Part shown: positions 1-9,901 of the stretch, piece after piece
Layout: each line of letters begins with the position of its first letter
How positions within the stretch are numbered: position 1 is the first letter of the stretch
Assembly: GCA_016342685.1 (NCBI GenBank)
Contig: JAEINU010000001.1
Coordinates: 744,001-808,000 of the forward strand
DNA length: 64,000 bases
Reading direction: 5' to 3'
DNA from: Bacteroidales bacterium
Lineage (GTDB): Bacteria > Bacteroidota > Bacteroidia > Bacteroidales > UBA12077
Position numbers and translations under genes: made by a program
The notes under the pieces: model-generated
What the model was told of the DNA's origin: nothing
What the model saw: the letters and a program-made list of their open reading frames with translations, nothing else
Database searches by the model: none

Positions 1-1617
1 TATCCTGCACAAACAAATTACCTGTATCTTACTTATAATGGAGCAAAGAATGATGTTGAATTCGAAAAGGATGAAAAATCCGTAGTTGTGTTGGGATCAG
101 GTGCTTATAGGATTGGAAGTAGCGTTGAATTTGATTGGAGTAGTGTAAATGCCATAAATACGATTAAAAAGAACAATTTACGTTCTATCATGATCAATTA
201 TAATCCTGAAACGGTGAGTACCGATTATGATGTGTGTGATCGATTATATTTTGATGAGTTAAGCTTTGAAAGGGTTATGGATATTATTGATTTGGAAAAT
301 CCAAAAGGGACAATTGTTTCTGTAGGTGGGCAGATTCCAAATAATCTGGCTATGCGATTAAATGGAAGTGATGTCAAAATCCTTGGCACATCGGCTGATA
401 ATATTGATAATGCCGAAGATAGACACCGATTCTCAAGTATGCTCGATGATCTAAAAATTGATCAGCCACGATGGAAAGAACTATCAAGTATGGATGATAT
501 TTATCGTTTTGTTGATGAAGTGGGTTTTCCCGTACTTATTCGCCCATCTTATGTTTTGTCAGGTGCCGCTATGAATGTGGTTTCGAATAAAGATGAATTA
601 GAGCATTTTCTTACACTAGCTACGAATGTTTCTAAAAAATATCCTGTTGTAGTTTCCGAGTTTATTCAGGAAGCTAAGGAAGTTGAAATGGATGCCGTTG
701 CTAATAATGGTGAAATGATAGTTTATGCTATTTCTGAACATGTTGAGTTTGCTGGAGTTCATTCGGGTGATGCTACTATAGTTTTCCCAGCACAAAAGAT
801 TTATATTGAAACTATAAAACGAATTAAGAAGATTACAAGACAAATAGCTAAGGAGCTCAATATTACAGGACCTTTCAATATTCAGTTTTTAGCAAAAGAT
901 AATGATATAAAGGTTATCGAGTGTAATCTACGTGCTTCAAGAAGTTTTCCTTTTGTATCGAAAGTATTAAAAACAAATTTTATTGAGTTAGCTACTGAAG
1001 CAATGTTAGGATTAAACGTAGAAAAACCACAGAAATCAATTTTTGATTTAGATTACGTGGGAGTAAAGGCTTCTCAATTTTCATTCTCACGTTTATTAAA
1101 GGCTGATCCAGTTTTAGGTGTCGAGATGGCATCAACTGGAGAAGTGGGATGTATTGGAGAGAGTTATTATGAAGCAATTCTGACTGCAATGCTTTCGGTC
1201 GGTTATAAAATTCCTAAAAAGAATATCCTTATTTCGTCGGGTCCCCCAAGAGCTAAAGTGGAATTATTGCAAAGTGCAAGAATGCTTCATGAAAAAGGAT
1301 ATAATTTATATGCTACTGGTGGAAGTCAGAAATTCTTGGAATTACACGGTATTCCTGCAACTAAATTACATTGGCCTGACGAAAATCAAAAACCAAATGT
1401 TCTAGATTTCTTAAAAGCTAAAGAAATTGATATGGTAATTAATATACCAAAAAATCTTTCGAAAGATGAACTGTATAATGATTATACTATACGTAGGAGT
1501 GCTATTGATTTTAATATTCCACTAATTACGAATGCTCGATTAGCAAGTGCATTTATTTATTCATTCTGTAAAATCGATTTAGATTGTCTTGAAGTAAAAA
1601 GTTGGGATGAGTATTAG
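1..1617 (+). CDS. carB: Carbamoyl-phosphate synthase large subunit, C-terminal half (5' partial)
   Basis: This is the 3' part of carB, whose product makes carbamoyl phosphate for pyrimidine and arginine synthesis in the cytoplasm together with the small glutaminase subunit CarA. The reading frame is open from base 1, so the start lies outside the window; about 538 residues of a protein that is normally near 1070 are present. The visible part starts at the second synthetase half: the 'VLGSGAYRIGSSVEFDWS' PreATP-grasp motif, then 'YNPETVSTDYDVCDRLYFDEL', an ATP-grasp domain with 'IRPSYVLSGAAM' and 'ECNLRASRSFPFVSK', and finally the MGS-like allosteric domain with 'YATGGSQKFL'. The frame is intact to the stop. 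A rho-independent terminator follows at once, so carB ends its transcription unit. Identity is certain from the motif order. Confidence 0.97.
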   Translation, partial: YPAQTNYLYLTYNGAKNDVEFEKDEKSVVVLGSGAYRIGSSVEFDWSSVNAINTIKKNNLRSIMINYNPETVSTDYDVCDRLYFDELSFERVMDIIDLENPKGTIVSVGGQIPNNLAMRLNGSDVKILGTSADNIDNAEDRHRFSSMLDDLKIDQPRWKELSSMDDIYRFVDEVGFPVLIRPSYVLSGAAMNVVSNKDELEHFLTLATNVSKKYPVVVSEFIQEAKEVEMDAVANNGEMIVYAISEHVEFAGVHSGDATIVFPAQKIYIETIKRIKKITRQIAKELNITGPFNIQFLAKDNDIKVIECNLRASRSFPFVSKVLKTNFIELATEAMLGLNVEKPQKSIFDLDYVGVKASQFSFSRLLKADPVLGVEMASTGEVGCIGESYYEAILTAMLSVGYKIPKKNILISSGPPRAKVELLQSARMLHEKGYNLYATGGSQKFLELHGIPATKLHWPDENQKPNVLDFLKAKEIDMVINIPKNLSKDELYNDYTIRRSAIDFNIPLITNARLASAFIYSFCKIDLDCLEVKSWDEY

Positions 1618-1622
1618 AAGAA

Positions 1623-1670
1623 TTTCACCCTATATGATTTAGTATCACGTAGGGTGAAAATTATTTTTTT
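1623..1670 (+). terminator. Rho-independent terminator after carB
   Basis: A 10-bp stem (TTTCACCCTA paired with TAGGGTGAAA) with a 17-nt loop is followed by a T-rich tail. It starts 6 bases after the carB stop codon. Confidence 0.8.
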
Positions 1671-2136
1671 GAAAGTATATCAATTTTGTTTTAAATATTT
1701 TACAAGCGTTGCTAACTTTAAACACTGCATGGTCTTGTTCTTCAGTTGTATGTCCTGAATAATCGTCATCTTTTTATAATAATATCTGGTTGCAACCATG
1801 CTACCTTCTGGATTTATCATAGTATTAGCAATCAGAGTTTACTTTAAGCAATTAGTGTGATAGAATAGGATATAGGCTAATGGGCAATAAAATAGTATAT
1901 AATACCATTGTAGATATTATTTCATCTAGAAATGCTTTTGGTACTGTTCAATTTTTTGTTCTAGGTTAGCCGATAATTATGATGTACGATAGACATACTA
2001 GAGGAGGATATACTCAAAATGCTAATATGGTTTCGAAAGATTTACCTGATGATAAGATTAATTTTGAAGAGGTTAAATTAAAGTTAATACAGAGAAAATA
2101 ATAAAAAAACATTGTATTTATTCGTTAATTTGAATC
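1671..2136. other. Gene-poor stretch with short decayed ORFs
   Basis: No convincing gene is present in these roughly 470 bases. Two short open frames can be read: 1680..1820 on the minus strand (46 codons) and 1979..2101 on the plus strand (40 codons, running into a double stop). Neither has a recognisable start context or domain. The minus-strand stretch is also open in a second frame (about 'DDDYSGHTTEEQDHAV'), which may mean a decayed coding sequence. The plus-strand frame ends about 35 bases before the next gene and may be the tail of a lost gene. Both readings are inference. Confidence 0.35.
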
Positions 2137-2799
2137 ATGAAAAAGAGATTTATAATCATATTGGTACTTTTCTTAAATTTTAATAGTTTGTTACTAGCTC
2201 AAGGTTGTGGGCCAAATTGCCCTGCTTGTTCAGGAACAACAGATGGAAATCTTACTTCACTAAGATCAATATCAGTTCAAGGATTATATATGCCTACAGG
2301 AGAAGAAGAATTTGGTGTGTTAGGACTTAAATATGGTGCATTCGATTGGTTTGATTTAGGAATTGCGTATACTTTTAAGTCTGAAAAAATAATTTGGAAT
2401 GCTCGATTGCAAGCAATAAAACAAAATGAAGAGAATTGGAAGCCTAGTGTTATTATAGGAACTGGAAGTATTAGAACTGATGGAACTGATCAATCAATTT
2501 ATTTGAATATTCTTAAATCTAAGGAGTTTTCTGAAAACTTTGCAATAAGTCTATCCGGAGGTATAGCAAGCCTTACTTCTGATATAGAAAAAATTTATGG
2601 TATTGGTAATGTTTCTTTTATTTTCATGGAAAAAATTACTGCATTCGTAAACTTTGATGGTATTAGTTTTCATGAAGGAGTAATGTGGACTGTGAATGAT
2701 TGGTTTACTGCTGGTATTATGATGATTGAAAGTAAAGACCCAGCTATTTCTGTCAATATTACTGCACCTTTATTTAAAAGTAAGAAAAAAGGAGATTAA
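2137..2799 (+). CDS. Secreted protein of unknown function with Cys-rich N-terminus
   Basis: I do not recognise this 220-residue protein. It begins with a clear signal peptide (MKKRFIIILVLFLNFNSLLLAQ, cleavage near residue 21-22), directly followed by a 'GCGPNCPACSG' motif whose three cysteines could bind a metal or form disulfides. The remainder alternates aromatic and hydrophobic residues with Gly turns ('VQGLYMPTG', 'YGAFDWFDLGIAYTF'), the pattern of a small outer-membrane or periplasmic beta-barrel, ending in a basic tail (KSKKKGD). It stands alone on the plus strand and converges with the metal-efflux operon on the minus strand. A role in metal handling is possible from the cysteines and the neighbourhood, but that is inference only. 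Confidence 0.75.
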   Translation: MKKRFIIILVLFLNFNSLLLAQGCGPNCPACSGTTDGNLTSLRSISVQGLYMPTGEEEFGVLGLKYGAFDWFDLGIAYTFKSEKIIWNARLQAIKQNEENWKPSVIIGTGSIRTDGTDQSIYLNILKSKEFSENFAISLSGGIASLTSDIEKIYGIGNVSFIFMEKITAFVNFDGISFHEGVMWTVNDWFTAGIMMIESKDPAISVNITAPLFKSKKKGD

Positions 2800-2832
2800 A
2801 TAATTCGTGGTTATAATTAATTTAACATATGG

Positions 2833-2863
2833 ATAAAAAATAAGGGGCTTTCAACCCCTTATT
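2833..2863 (-). terminator. Terminator of the metal-efflux operon
   Basis: A 9-bp perfect stem (AATAAGGGG / CCCCTTATT, loop 7 nt) lies between two converging genes. Read on the minus strand it is followed by six T residues, so it mainly ends the efflux operon; it may also act on the plus strand. Confidence 0.75.
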
Positions 2864-2880
2864 AAACTATTATACAAGTG

Positions 2881-4800
2881 CTATTTTAATTTTCTTTCAT
2901 ATTTACAACATTCTGGCAAGGCATTGTAAACATCATCGTTAGCTTTTACCATTTTTGTATCATGCCCAACTTTTGCAATTGCCTGATGGATTTCCATAAG
3001 TTTAATTTTCGAATTATATGAAACTTGAATTATTTTCGATTCTTCATTCCATTCAGCAGATTGTACTCCATTAACTGATAAGGCAGCTTTTTCGATTCTT
3101 TCTTTACACATGCCACAAGCTCCGTTTACAAAAAACTCGGAAGATTCTGCTGAGCTTTTTACTTTTCCGTAAGTCAATCGTTCATATAAACAACATCCTG
3201 GCAGTTCATTATAAATATCATCTGATGCTTTTTCAAGCTCTGTATCGTGACCTGCTTTTGCAATTGCTTTATGAATATCAGTTATTTTAACTTTTTTAGA
3301 ATCGAACGAAAGATGTAAAATATGATCTTCGGTACTCCATTTTGCATGTTCAACTCCATTTATAGAAAGGGCAGTTTCTTCAATTCTTGCTTTACACATT
3401 TCGCAAGCACCACCAACTTCAAACATTGTACGCTCTAAGTTTTCAGAAATTTGTGAATGCGTTGAATGATCTTGTTTAGAATTTGTATTGCCATGATTAT
3501 GACCTGTAGAAACTTTTCCCCCATCAGGGTTCATCATGCTGGGTAAGCCAATTAACTGAGCTGAGGCATCGATTTTAAATACTCCGTTTGTGGCAATTTC
3601 TTCGCCTTCATTTAAGCCTTCTTTTACAACGAAAAATAAACCTGCTTCTGGACCTAGAACTATTTCGCGATATAAAAACGATGGTGTTTCCCGATTTGGA
3701 ACTTTAACATATACAACAGATCTTTTTCCTGTCCATAAAACAGATGATTTAGGCACAAGAATCTCATTGCTTGATTCAGCAATTTTCGATTCCAGTATCC
3801 CTGTTGTAAACATTTCAGGTTTTAAAGTTAGTTTCGGATTTTGGATATCTACTCGAATGCTGGCAACTCGGGTTTTACCATTAATAAAAGGATCAATATA
3901 GCTTACCTTTGCACTAAAGTTCTTCCCGGGCAATGCTTGAATAGTAAAATCTATTTTATCACTTATTTTAATCCAGGGCAAATCACTCTCGTAAGCATCA
4001 AACATAGCCCAAACCTTGGTTAAATCAACCACTTTAAATAATGCAGACCCTTCTTTTATATAATCACCTATTGCAACGTGACGCATCATTACCGTTCCGC
4101 TTATTGGTGAAAGCACATCAAAATAAATCTGAGGCTCACCTTTTTCTTCAATTTCCGCGATTTGTTTATCACTTAAGTCCCATAACTTAAGTTTACCTTT
4201 GGCGGCAGTATAGAGTGAAGGACGACTTTCTTTTAACGAAATTGCCTCTAATAATTCACGCTGAGCTGCTACCAGTCCGGGTGAATATATTGTTGCTAGT
4301 TTTTCTCCTTTGCTTACATTTTGTCCGGTGAAATTAACAAATAGCTTTTCGATCCGCCCACCAAACCGAGCAGTTAATTCGGCAATATTTCGTTCATCAA
4401 CATGTATCTTCCCTTGTAGGTAAATAGTTTTACTTGGAATCCCTTTTTTTGCAATCATTGTTTGAATAGAAGCAAGCTTAATTGCCGATTCTGTCATTAC
4501 AATTTCGTTTGGATCCACATCGTCGCCACCTGAACTTATAATTGTTAACGGAATTAAATCCATTGCACAAATAGGGCATTTACCTGGTTTATCTTGTTTA
4601 ATTTGTGGGTGCATTGAGCATGTCCAAGTTGTAGGATCTTCTGACTCATGATTGTGTCCTTCGTGCCCTTCAATATGAGTTTCTTGTGAGACCATTTCGC
4701 CTGATGAGTGAAAAAATATCCACCCAATTAGAATTCCTACAATTAGAACTCCAATAACTAACCTGTAGTTTTCTTTTATATTTTGAATTATATTTTTCAT
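2881..4800 (-). CDS. RND efflux periplasmic adaptor (CusB-type) with HMBD and two C-terminal HMA modules
   Basis: This is the membrane-fusion (HlyD-type) adaptor linking the inner-membrane RND pump to the TolC channel encoded just upstream. Reading from the N-terminus there is one membrane anchor (about residues 14-31), a His/Glu-rich linker, a heavy-metal-binding domain (about 57-87, 'WTCSMHPQIKQDKPGKCPIC'), the barrel-sandwich and beta-barrel domains of CusB (about 130-400), a His-rich linker, and then two heavy-metal-associated (HMA) modules. Each HMA module has a CxxC motif ('GACEMC', 'GACGMC') and ends in a near-identical tail of type LPxCCxYER. CusB proteins are usually about 400 residues, so the 639-residue length comes from these added domains. 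The gene is 11 bases downstream of the TolC gene and last in the operon. Copper or silver is the likely substrate; zinc, cobalt or cadmium cannot be excluded. Confidence 0.93.
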   Translation of the reverse strand: MKNIIQNIKENYRLVIGVLIVGILIGWIFFHSSGEMVSQETHIEGHEGHNHESEDPTTWTCSMHPQIKQDKPGKCPICAMDLIPLTIISSGGDDVDPNEIVMTESAIKLASIQTMIAKKGIPSKTIYLQGKIHVDERNIAELTARFGGRIEKLFVNFTGQNVSKGEKLATIYSPGLVAAQRELLEAISLKESRPSLYTAAKGKLKLWDLSDKQIAEIEEKGEPQIYFDVLSPISGTVMMRHVAIGDYIKEGSALFKVVDLTKVWAMFDAYESDLPWIKISDKIDFTIQALPGKNFSAKVSYIDPFINGKTRVASIRVDIQNPKLTLKPEMFTTGILESKIAESSNEILVPKSSVLWTGKRSVVYVKVPNRETPSFLYREIVLGPEAGLFFVVKEGLNEGEEIATNGVFKIDASAQLIGLPSMMNPDGGKVSTGHNHGNTNSKQDHSTHSQISENLERTMFEVGGACEMCKARIEETALSINGVEHAKWSTEDHILHLSFDSKKVKITDIHKAIAKAGHDTELEKASDDIYNELPGCCLYERLTYGKVKSSAESSEFFVNGACGMCKERIEKAALSVNGVQSAEWNEESKIIQVSYNSKIKLMEIHQAIAKVGHDTKMVKANDDVYNALPECCKYERKLK

Positions 4801-4811
4801 AATAAAGTATT

Positions 4812-6044
4812 TTAATTGCCCATTAAATAATTGATGAATGATATGGCTGCTTGTTTATCAGCTCGAGATTTCTCAAGTTCCAGATTGTATTTTAATAGTC
4901 TACGTTCCATTCTCAGAACTTCTTCGAAATTTTTGCTTCCTGTTGAGTATTCCGTTTCCAACATTTTAAGTGATTTTTGAGCCAGATTTAATTGTGAGGT
5001 AAACAAATCTATCCTGCGGTCTGCATCCAAATAATCTTTCCATCCATTTTCAAAAAGGGTTTCTAAAATATTGATTTTATTTATTTTCTCGTTTTCTTTC
5101 GCAACTTCCAGATAAACTACTTCCTGCACCATTGCTTTATACTTGTTGCGATAAAGAGGAATGGTAATTCCAATTTTTGGAAACATAAAAGCATCGGTAC
5201 CTGCTAGGTTATTTTCTCCTTTGCCAATAAAAGTGTAGTCAAAACCGATGTTAAAATTTGGTTTCCCGTTTTTCTGAGCTATATCTTTTCGAAAACGCAA
5301 AGCTTCTGTTTGAAAATCTATACCTAGCAACTGATGATTTTTAGTTAGGATTGAATCCAAAGCTGCCTGTTTTGAATGGCTAAAGTTATCGGTAGCTAAA
5401 AGTTCGGGTATTACAACAGGATCTTCATTATCAACATTCAAAAAATTATTAAACATGACTTGTAAAACATAATGTTTATCCTTTAAAAGAGCCAATTGGT
5501 TTTCTAAATCACCAATTTCCATTTCTATTCTAAATTCATCAACCGCTGAAACCAATCCAGATTCAACCTTTATATAAGCCAATTTCTGAAATACATTTAA
5601 AATTCCAATATTTTCGTTTGTAATTGAAATGGCTTTTTTATTAAAATATAAATTAAAATAAGTTGATCTTACTTCATTAAAAAGTTTAGACTTAGCCTCT
5701 TCAAAAACTTCATATTTTGCTTTAGCTGATTGAATGGAAGCATTCTCCTTAGCTTTAAGCGTACCAAACCACGGAAACATCTGCGAAGCGGATATTTTAA
5801 ACTCTTGTGGTCCTACGCGGGTTTCCACTGGCTGAATAAAATACGCAAAAGCTATTTGGGGATCGGGCAAGGCTTTCACCTGTGGTGCTATTTCCAAAGC
5901 AGACATATATTCATTGAATTTAGACTTAAGTCCAGGATTGTTTTCTGCGGCCAATTGCAAATAACTACCCAGCTCTTCTTGTGCAGTAACTATTGAAGAA
6001 ATAGACAACAAGAAGATTCCTATTATGATTTTATATTTTTTCAT
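4812..6044 (-). CDS. TolC-family outer membrane channel (CusC-type)
   Basis: This is the outer-membrane exit duct of the tripartite metal pump. The chosen start (6044) gives a typical signal peptide (MKKYKIIIGIFLLSISSIVTAQ) and sits 4 bases after the pump gene's stop. Two upstream in-frame ATGs (6056 and 6119) would overlap the pump gene and bury the signal peptide. The roughly 410-residue mature protein has two repeats of long amphipathic helices typical of the OEP family, for example 'AENNPGLKSKFNEYMSALE' and a closing coiled-coil helix ending 'AAISFINYLMGN'. Bacteroidota CusC-like proteins are of this length. Its order after the RND pump and before the adaptor supports the assignment. Confidence 0.92.
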   Translation of the reverse strand: MKKYKIIIGIFLLSISSIVTAQEELGSYLQLAAENNPGLKSKFNEYMSALEIAPQVKALPDPQIAFAYFIQPVETRVGPQEFKISASQMFPWFGTLKAKENASIQSAKAKYEVFEEAKSKLFNEVRSTYFNLYFNKKAISITNENIGILNVFQKLAYIKVESGLVSAVDEFRIEMEIGDLENQLALLKDKHYVLQVMFNNFLNVDNEDPVVIPELLATDNFSHSKQAALDSILTKNHQLLGIDFQTEALRFRKDIAQKNGKPNFNIGFDYTFIGKGENNLAGTDAFMFPKIGITIPLYRNKYKAMVQEVVYLEVAKENEKINKINILETLFENGWKDYLDADRRIDLFTSQLNLAQKSLKMLETEYSTGSKNFEEVLRMERRLLKYNLELEKSRADKQAAISFINYLMGN

Positions 6045-6048
6045 AGTT

Positions 6049-9000
6049 CTAAGCATTTTTCTTTTTAAGTTCTCTATTGATCTTACTTTCCTGCCACATA
6101 CTGTATAAAACAGGAACAACTAACATGGTAAGCACTTCGATTGTCATCCCACCAAATAATGGAATAGCCATAGGAACCATAATATCGGAACCTTTACCTG
6201 TTGATGTTAAAATTGGGAGTAAAGCAATAACCGTTGTTGCGGTTGTCATAATTGCGGGACGAACTCGCTTTGAGCCGGCATCAAGAACTAAAGCACGAAC
6301 TTCTTTAATAGATTTAGGCTGGAGTTTATCTTGCAATTGTTTTATGTATGTACTAATTAATACACCATCATCGGTAGCAACACCAAATAATGCAATAAAT
6401 CCAACCCATACTGCCACGCTTAGATTAATTGTTTGTACCTGAAACAAGTTTCTAAGTTCTATTCCTGCAAGTGATCCATTCATAAACCAAGGCTGACTAT
6501 AAAGCCATAACATGATAAATCCGCCAGAAAAGGCCACAATAATTCCAGTGAAAATTAGTGATGTAGATATAACCGAGCGGAACTGGAAATAAAGAATAAG
6601 AAAGATTATTAATAGTGAAATCGGTACAACAATCAATAATCGTTTTGTAGCCCTAATTTGATTTTCATAATTTCCAGTAAAAACATAACTAACTCCAGCG
6701 GGTATATTAAACAACCCTTGATCCACCTTATCTTTTAAATATACTTGGGCGTTTTCCACCACATCAACCTCTGCAAATCCATCCTTCTTGTCGAAAATTA
6801 CGTATCCTACCAAGAATGTATTTTCGCTTTTAATTAATTGTGGTCCACGAGTATAATGTATTGTTACCAGTTCGCCAAGTGGAATTTGCGTTCCAGTAGG
6901 GGTAGGAATTAGAATTTTTTTCAGATCTTCAGGATTATCTCTATACTCTCTTGCATATCTTAATCGTACAGGGAATCGCTCACGTCCTTCAACCGTAGTT
7001 GTAAGTTTCATTCCACCAATAGCACTACTTAAAACATTTTGCAGGTCTCTAACTGATAAGCCATAACGGGCAATTGCATCTCTATTGATTTCCATTTCAA
7101 GATATGGTTTTCCAACAACACGGTCTGCAAAAACAGACATTGCTTGTACTCCTTCGACTTGTTTTAAATGTTTTTCAATTTCGTAGCCTACTTTTTCGAT
7201 ACTTTCCAAATCGGGTCCGAAAACTTTTATTCCCATTGGTGCCCGCATACCAGTTTGTAGCATAACCAATCGAGTTTGGATAGGTTGCAATTTAGGAGCA
7301 GAAGTTAATCCAGGAATGGTTGATTGCTTAATAATCTCATCCCAAATATCATTTGGTGATTTTATTTCATCACGCCATTGTCTAAAATATTTACCGTTTT
7401 TAAATTGAGTAAGATTTTCCTTGCTGATTAATCGAAAATCTTCTTTCTCTGGATTGTAAGGGCTTCCGTTTTTTAGAATAAAAGCCCCTTGTTTATTCAC
7501 TTTAAAACGTAATCTATGTCCATTGCCATCCAATATATATTCCGATTTGTAATTAATTACATTTTCGAACATAGAAGTAGGAGCAGGATCAAGTGCCGAA
7601 TTTACACGACCCCATTTTCCGACAACACTTTCAACTTCGGGTATGTTATTCAATTTCTTATCTAATATTCTAATTACTTCAAGGTTTTCTTCAATGCCTG
7701 AGTGTGGCATTGTTGTTGGCATAAGAAGAAATGAACCTTCGTCTAATGAAGGCATAAATTCTTTTCCAATTCCGGGAAGCAAGGCATTCAAACTCTGATA
7801 GGTATTTGTCTTTTTAACAAAATCGGGCATGAAACCAAAAAGCTTATCAAAACCTTGCCAGGTAGAAATTCCAAATACTACAATAAAAATAGGTAGGGTT
7901 AAAAACTTCCATTTATTTTCTAAACACCAACTTAATATTTTAGGATAAAAGATAACAAACAAGCTCATAAATCCTAATACACCGCCAACTATTGCAATTA
8001 CAAACAGATAGTTAGCAAATAAAGAATTTTGTGCCCCTAACGGAACCCATGCTTTGGCAAGAAAAAATGTAATGACAACTATTGTAATTCCTATGTTTAT
8101 TAAGTTTGCTCGTTGTTTAGTAATAATATCTGACCATAAATCCGAAGCAAGACTATTAAATCCATATGCGGTTAATGCTAAAGCAACATAATTACCAGAA
8201 AAAACTGATAACACGATTCCTGCAATTATTAAAATGCTACCACCAGTTTTTTTGTATTTATTTTTATCAAAACGAATTGAAAAAATAAGGTGGGCAAGAG
8301 TTGGTATAATTATCAGGCCAATTATTAAAGCAGAAAGCATGGTGAAAGTTTTTGTAAAAGCTAAAGGCTTAAAAAGTTTACCTTCGGCAGCTTCCATAGC
8401 AAAAACAGGCAAGAAACTAACAATTGTGGTAGACAAAGCGGTTATTACTGCACCTGCAACTTCGATTGTTGCTTCGTATACAACATTTAGCAATTGCTTT
8501 CCTCGCGCCCCAATGTTTTTGGGTAAGTCTATATGCCGAATTATATTTTCGGTAAATACAACCCCCACATCTACCATTACTCCAATTGCAATTGCTATGC
8601 CCGATAATGCAACAATATTAGCATCAACACCAAATCTACGCATGGTGATGAAAGTAATTAACACACCGATTGGTAATAGGCTGGAAATAAGGAAAGAAGC
8701 TCTTAAATTTAGAACTAACACAATTACCACCAGAATACTTATTAATAACTCAAGCGTTATAGCTTCTTCTAATGTCCCTAAGGTCTCTATTATTAGGCTA
8801 GTACGGTCATAAAAAGGAACTATGGTTACTTTAGAGACTGTGCCATCGCTAAGTATTTTTGATGGTAAGCCTGGTTCTATCTCAGAAATTTTTAATTTAA
8901 CATTTTCTATGGCTTCAAGGGGATTAGCGCCAAATCGTGCAACAACAACTCCGCCAACCGCTTCGGCGCCACCTTTATCTAATCCACCTCGACGTGTTGC

Positions 9001-9858
9001 CGGACCAAAGTTTATTTTTGCCACATCTTTTAATCGGATAGGCACATTATCTCGCACTGCAACAACACTTTTCTCTAAATCTTCGAGATTTTTAATATAA
9101 CCAAGAGCCCTTATTAAATACTCCACACGGTTAAATTCTATTGTTCGTGCGCCAATATCTAAATTGCTGTTTTTTACAGCCGCCATAATTTGTGATACAT
9201 TTACTCCATGCGCTTTCATAGCGTTCGGATCAATATCTATTTGGTATTCTTTTACAAATCCACCGACAGAAGCTACTTCGGCAACTCCTTTAGCTGATGT
9301 TAATGAATATCGCACATAAAAATCCTGAATAGTTCTTAGTTCGTGTGGATCCCAGCCACCGGCAGGTTTTCCATCTTTATCTCGTCCTTCCAGAGTGTAC
9401 CAGTAAATTTGCCCTAAGGCAGTAGCGTCTGGACCTAATGTTGGGGAAACTTCTTCAGGTAATGTCCCTGTAGGCAATGAATTTAGTTTTTCTAGTATTC
9501 TGGTCCGGCTCCAATAAAATTCAATATCTTCATCGAAAATGATGTAGATACTAGAAACTCCAAATATGGAATTGCTTCGAATAGTTTTTACACCCGGAAT
9601 ACCTAGTAATGATGTTGTTAATGGATAAGATATTTGATCTTCAATATCTTGGGGTGATCGTCCGGGCCATTCTGTATAAACAATTTGTTGGTTTTCACCA
9701 ATGTCAGGAATAGCATCAACAGGAACTGGATCAGATGGTAATATTCCGGTATCCCATCCAAATGGTGAATTTACAATTCCCCAAGCGATGAAAATAGTAA
9801 GCACTAAAAAAGTTACTAACTTATTCTCTAAAAAGAATTTTATAGTTTTATTTAACAT
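6049..9858 (-). CDS. Heavy-metal RND efflux pump, CusA/CzcA family
   Basis: This is an inner-membrane proton-driven transporter exporting metal ions from the periplasm or cytoplasm through the adaptor and channel encoded downstream. Family marks include 'PVDAIPDIGENQQIVYTEWPGRSPQDIEDQI', 'GVMVDVGVVFTENIIRH' with the proton-relay Asp in TM4, 'SSAIGGMKLTTTVEGRERF', where the Met aligns with a metal-binding Met of E. coli CusA, and 'ATDDGVLISTYI' in the second half. At 1269 residues it is over 200 longer than E. coli CusA. Extra material sits between the halves (hydrophobic segments after about residue 520) and in a periplasmic loop ('YKSEYILDGNGHRLRFKVN'). Similar long forms are usual in Bacteroidota. 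The gene is first of the pump-channel-adaptor operon and is preceded by a palindrome at 9902-9922. Metal specificity cannot be fixed, but the HMA and HYC_CC_PP neighbours favour copper. Confidence 0.95.
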   Translation of the reverse strand: MLNKTIKFFLENKLVTFLVLTIFIAWGIVNSPFGWDTGILPSDPVPVDAIPDIGENQQIVYTEWPGRSPQDIEDQISYPLTTSLLGIPGVKTIRSNSIFGVSSIYIIFDEDIEFYWSRTRILEKLNSLPTGTLPEEVSPTLGPDATALGQIYWYTLEGRDKDGKPAGGWDPHELRTIQDFYVRYSLTSAKGVAEVASVGGFVKEYQIDIDPNAMKAHGVNVSQIMAAVKNSNLDIGARTIEFNRVEYLIRALGYIKNLEDLEKSVVAVRDNVPIRLKDVAKINFGPATRRGGLDKGGAEAVGGVVVARFGANPLEAIENVKLKISEIEPGLPSKILSDGTVSKVTIVPFYDRTSLIIETLGTLEEAITLELLISILVVIVLVLNLRASFLISSLLPIGVLITFITMRRFGVDANIVALSGIAIAIGVMVDVGVVFTENIIRHIDLPKNIGARGKQLLNVVYEATIEVAGAVITALSTTIVSFLPVFAMEAAEGKLFKPLAFTKTFTMLSALIIGLIIIPTLAHLIFSIRFDKNKYKKTGGSILIIAGIVLSVFSGNYVALALTAYGFNSLASDLWSDIITKQRANLINIGITIVVITFFLAKAWVPLGAQNSLFANYLFVIAIVGGVLGFMSLFVIFYPKILSWCLENKWKFLTLPIFIVVFGISTWQGFDKLFGFMPDFVKKTNTYQSLNALLPGIGKEFMPSLDEGSFLLMPTTMPHSGIEENLEVIRILDKKLNNIPEVESVVGKWGRVNSALDPAPTSMFENVINYKSEYILDGNGHRLRFKVNKQGAFILKNGSPYNPEKEDFRLISKENLTQFKNGKYFRQWRDEIKSPNDIWDEIIKQSTIPGLTSAPKLQPIQTRLVMLQTGMRAPMGIKVFGPDLESIEKVGYEIEKHLKQVEGVQAMSVFADRVVGKPYLEMEINRDAIARYGLSVRDLQNVLSSAIGGMKLTTTVEGRERFPVRLRYAREYRDNPEDLKKILIPTPTGTQIPLGELVTIHYTRGPQLIKSENTFLVGYVIFDKKDGFAEVDVVENAQVYLKDKVDQGLFNIPAGVSYVFTGNYENQIRATKRLLIVVPISLLIIFLILYFQFRSVISTSLIFTGIIVAFSGGFIMLWLYSQPWFMNGSLAGIELRNLFQVQTINLSVAVWVGFIALFGVATDDGVLISTYIKQLQDKLQPKSIKEVRALVLDAGSKRVRPAIMTTATTVIALLPILTSTGKGSDIMVPMAIPLFGGMTIEVLTMLVVPVLYSMWQESKINRELKKKNA

Positions 9859-9901
9859 ATTTGTATGTTTGTCGGTTATGATTTATTAAATACATCATTA
9901 T

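Noticed and set aside
1680-1820. A short minus-strand gene after carB
   Set aside because: 46 codons with two competing frames and no start signal; kept only as a possible remnant in the intergenic note.
6077-6442. Open frames opposite to the RND pump gene (also 8234-8812 and 8822-9100)
   Set aside because: They lie antisense within an intact, well-conserved pump gene and have no start context or domain of their own.
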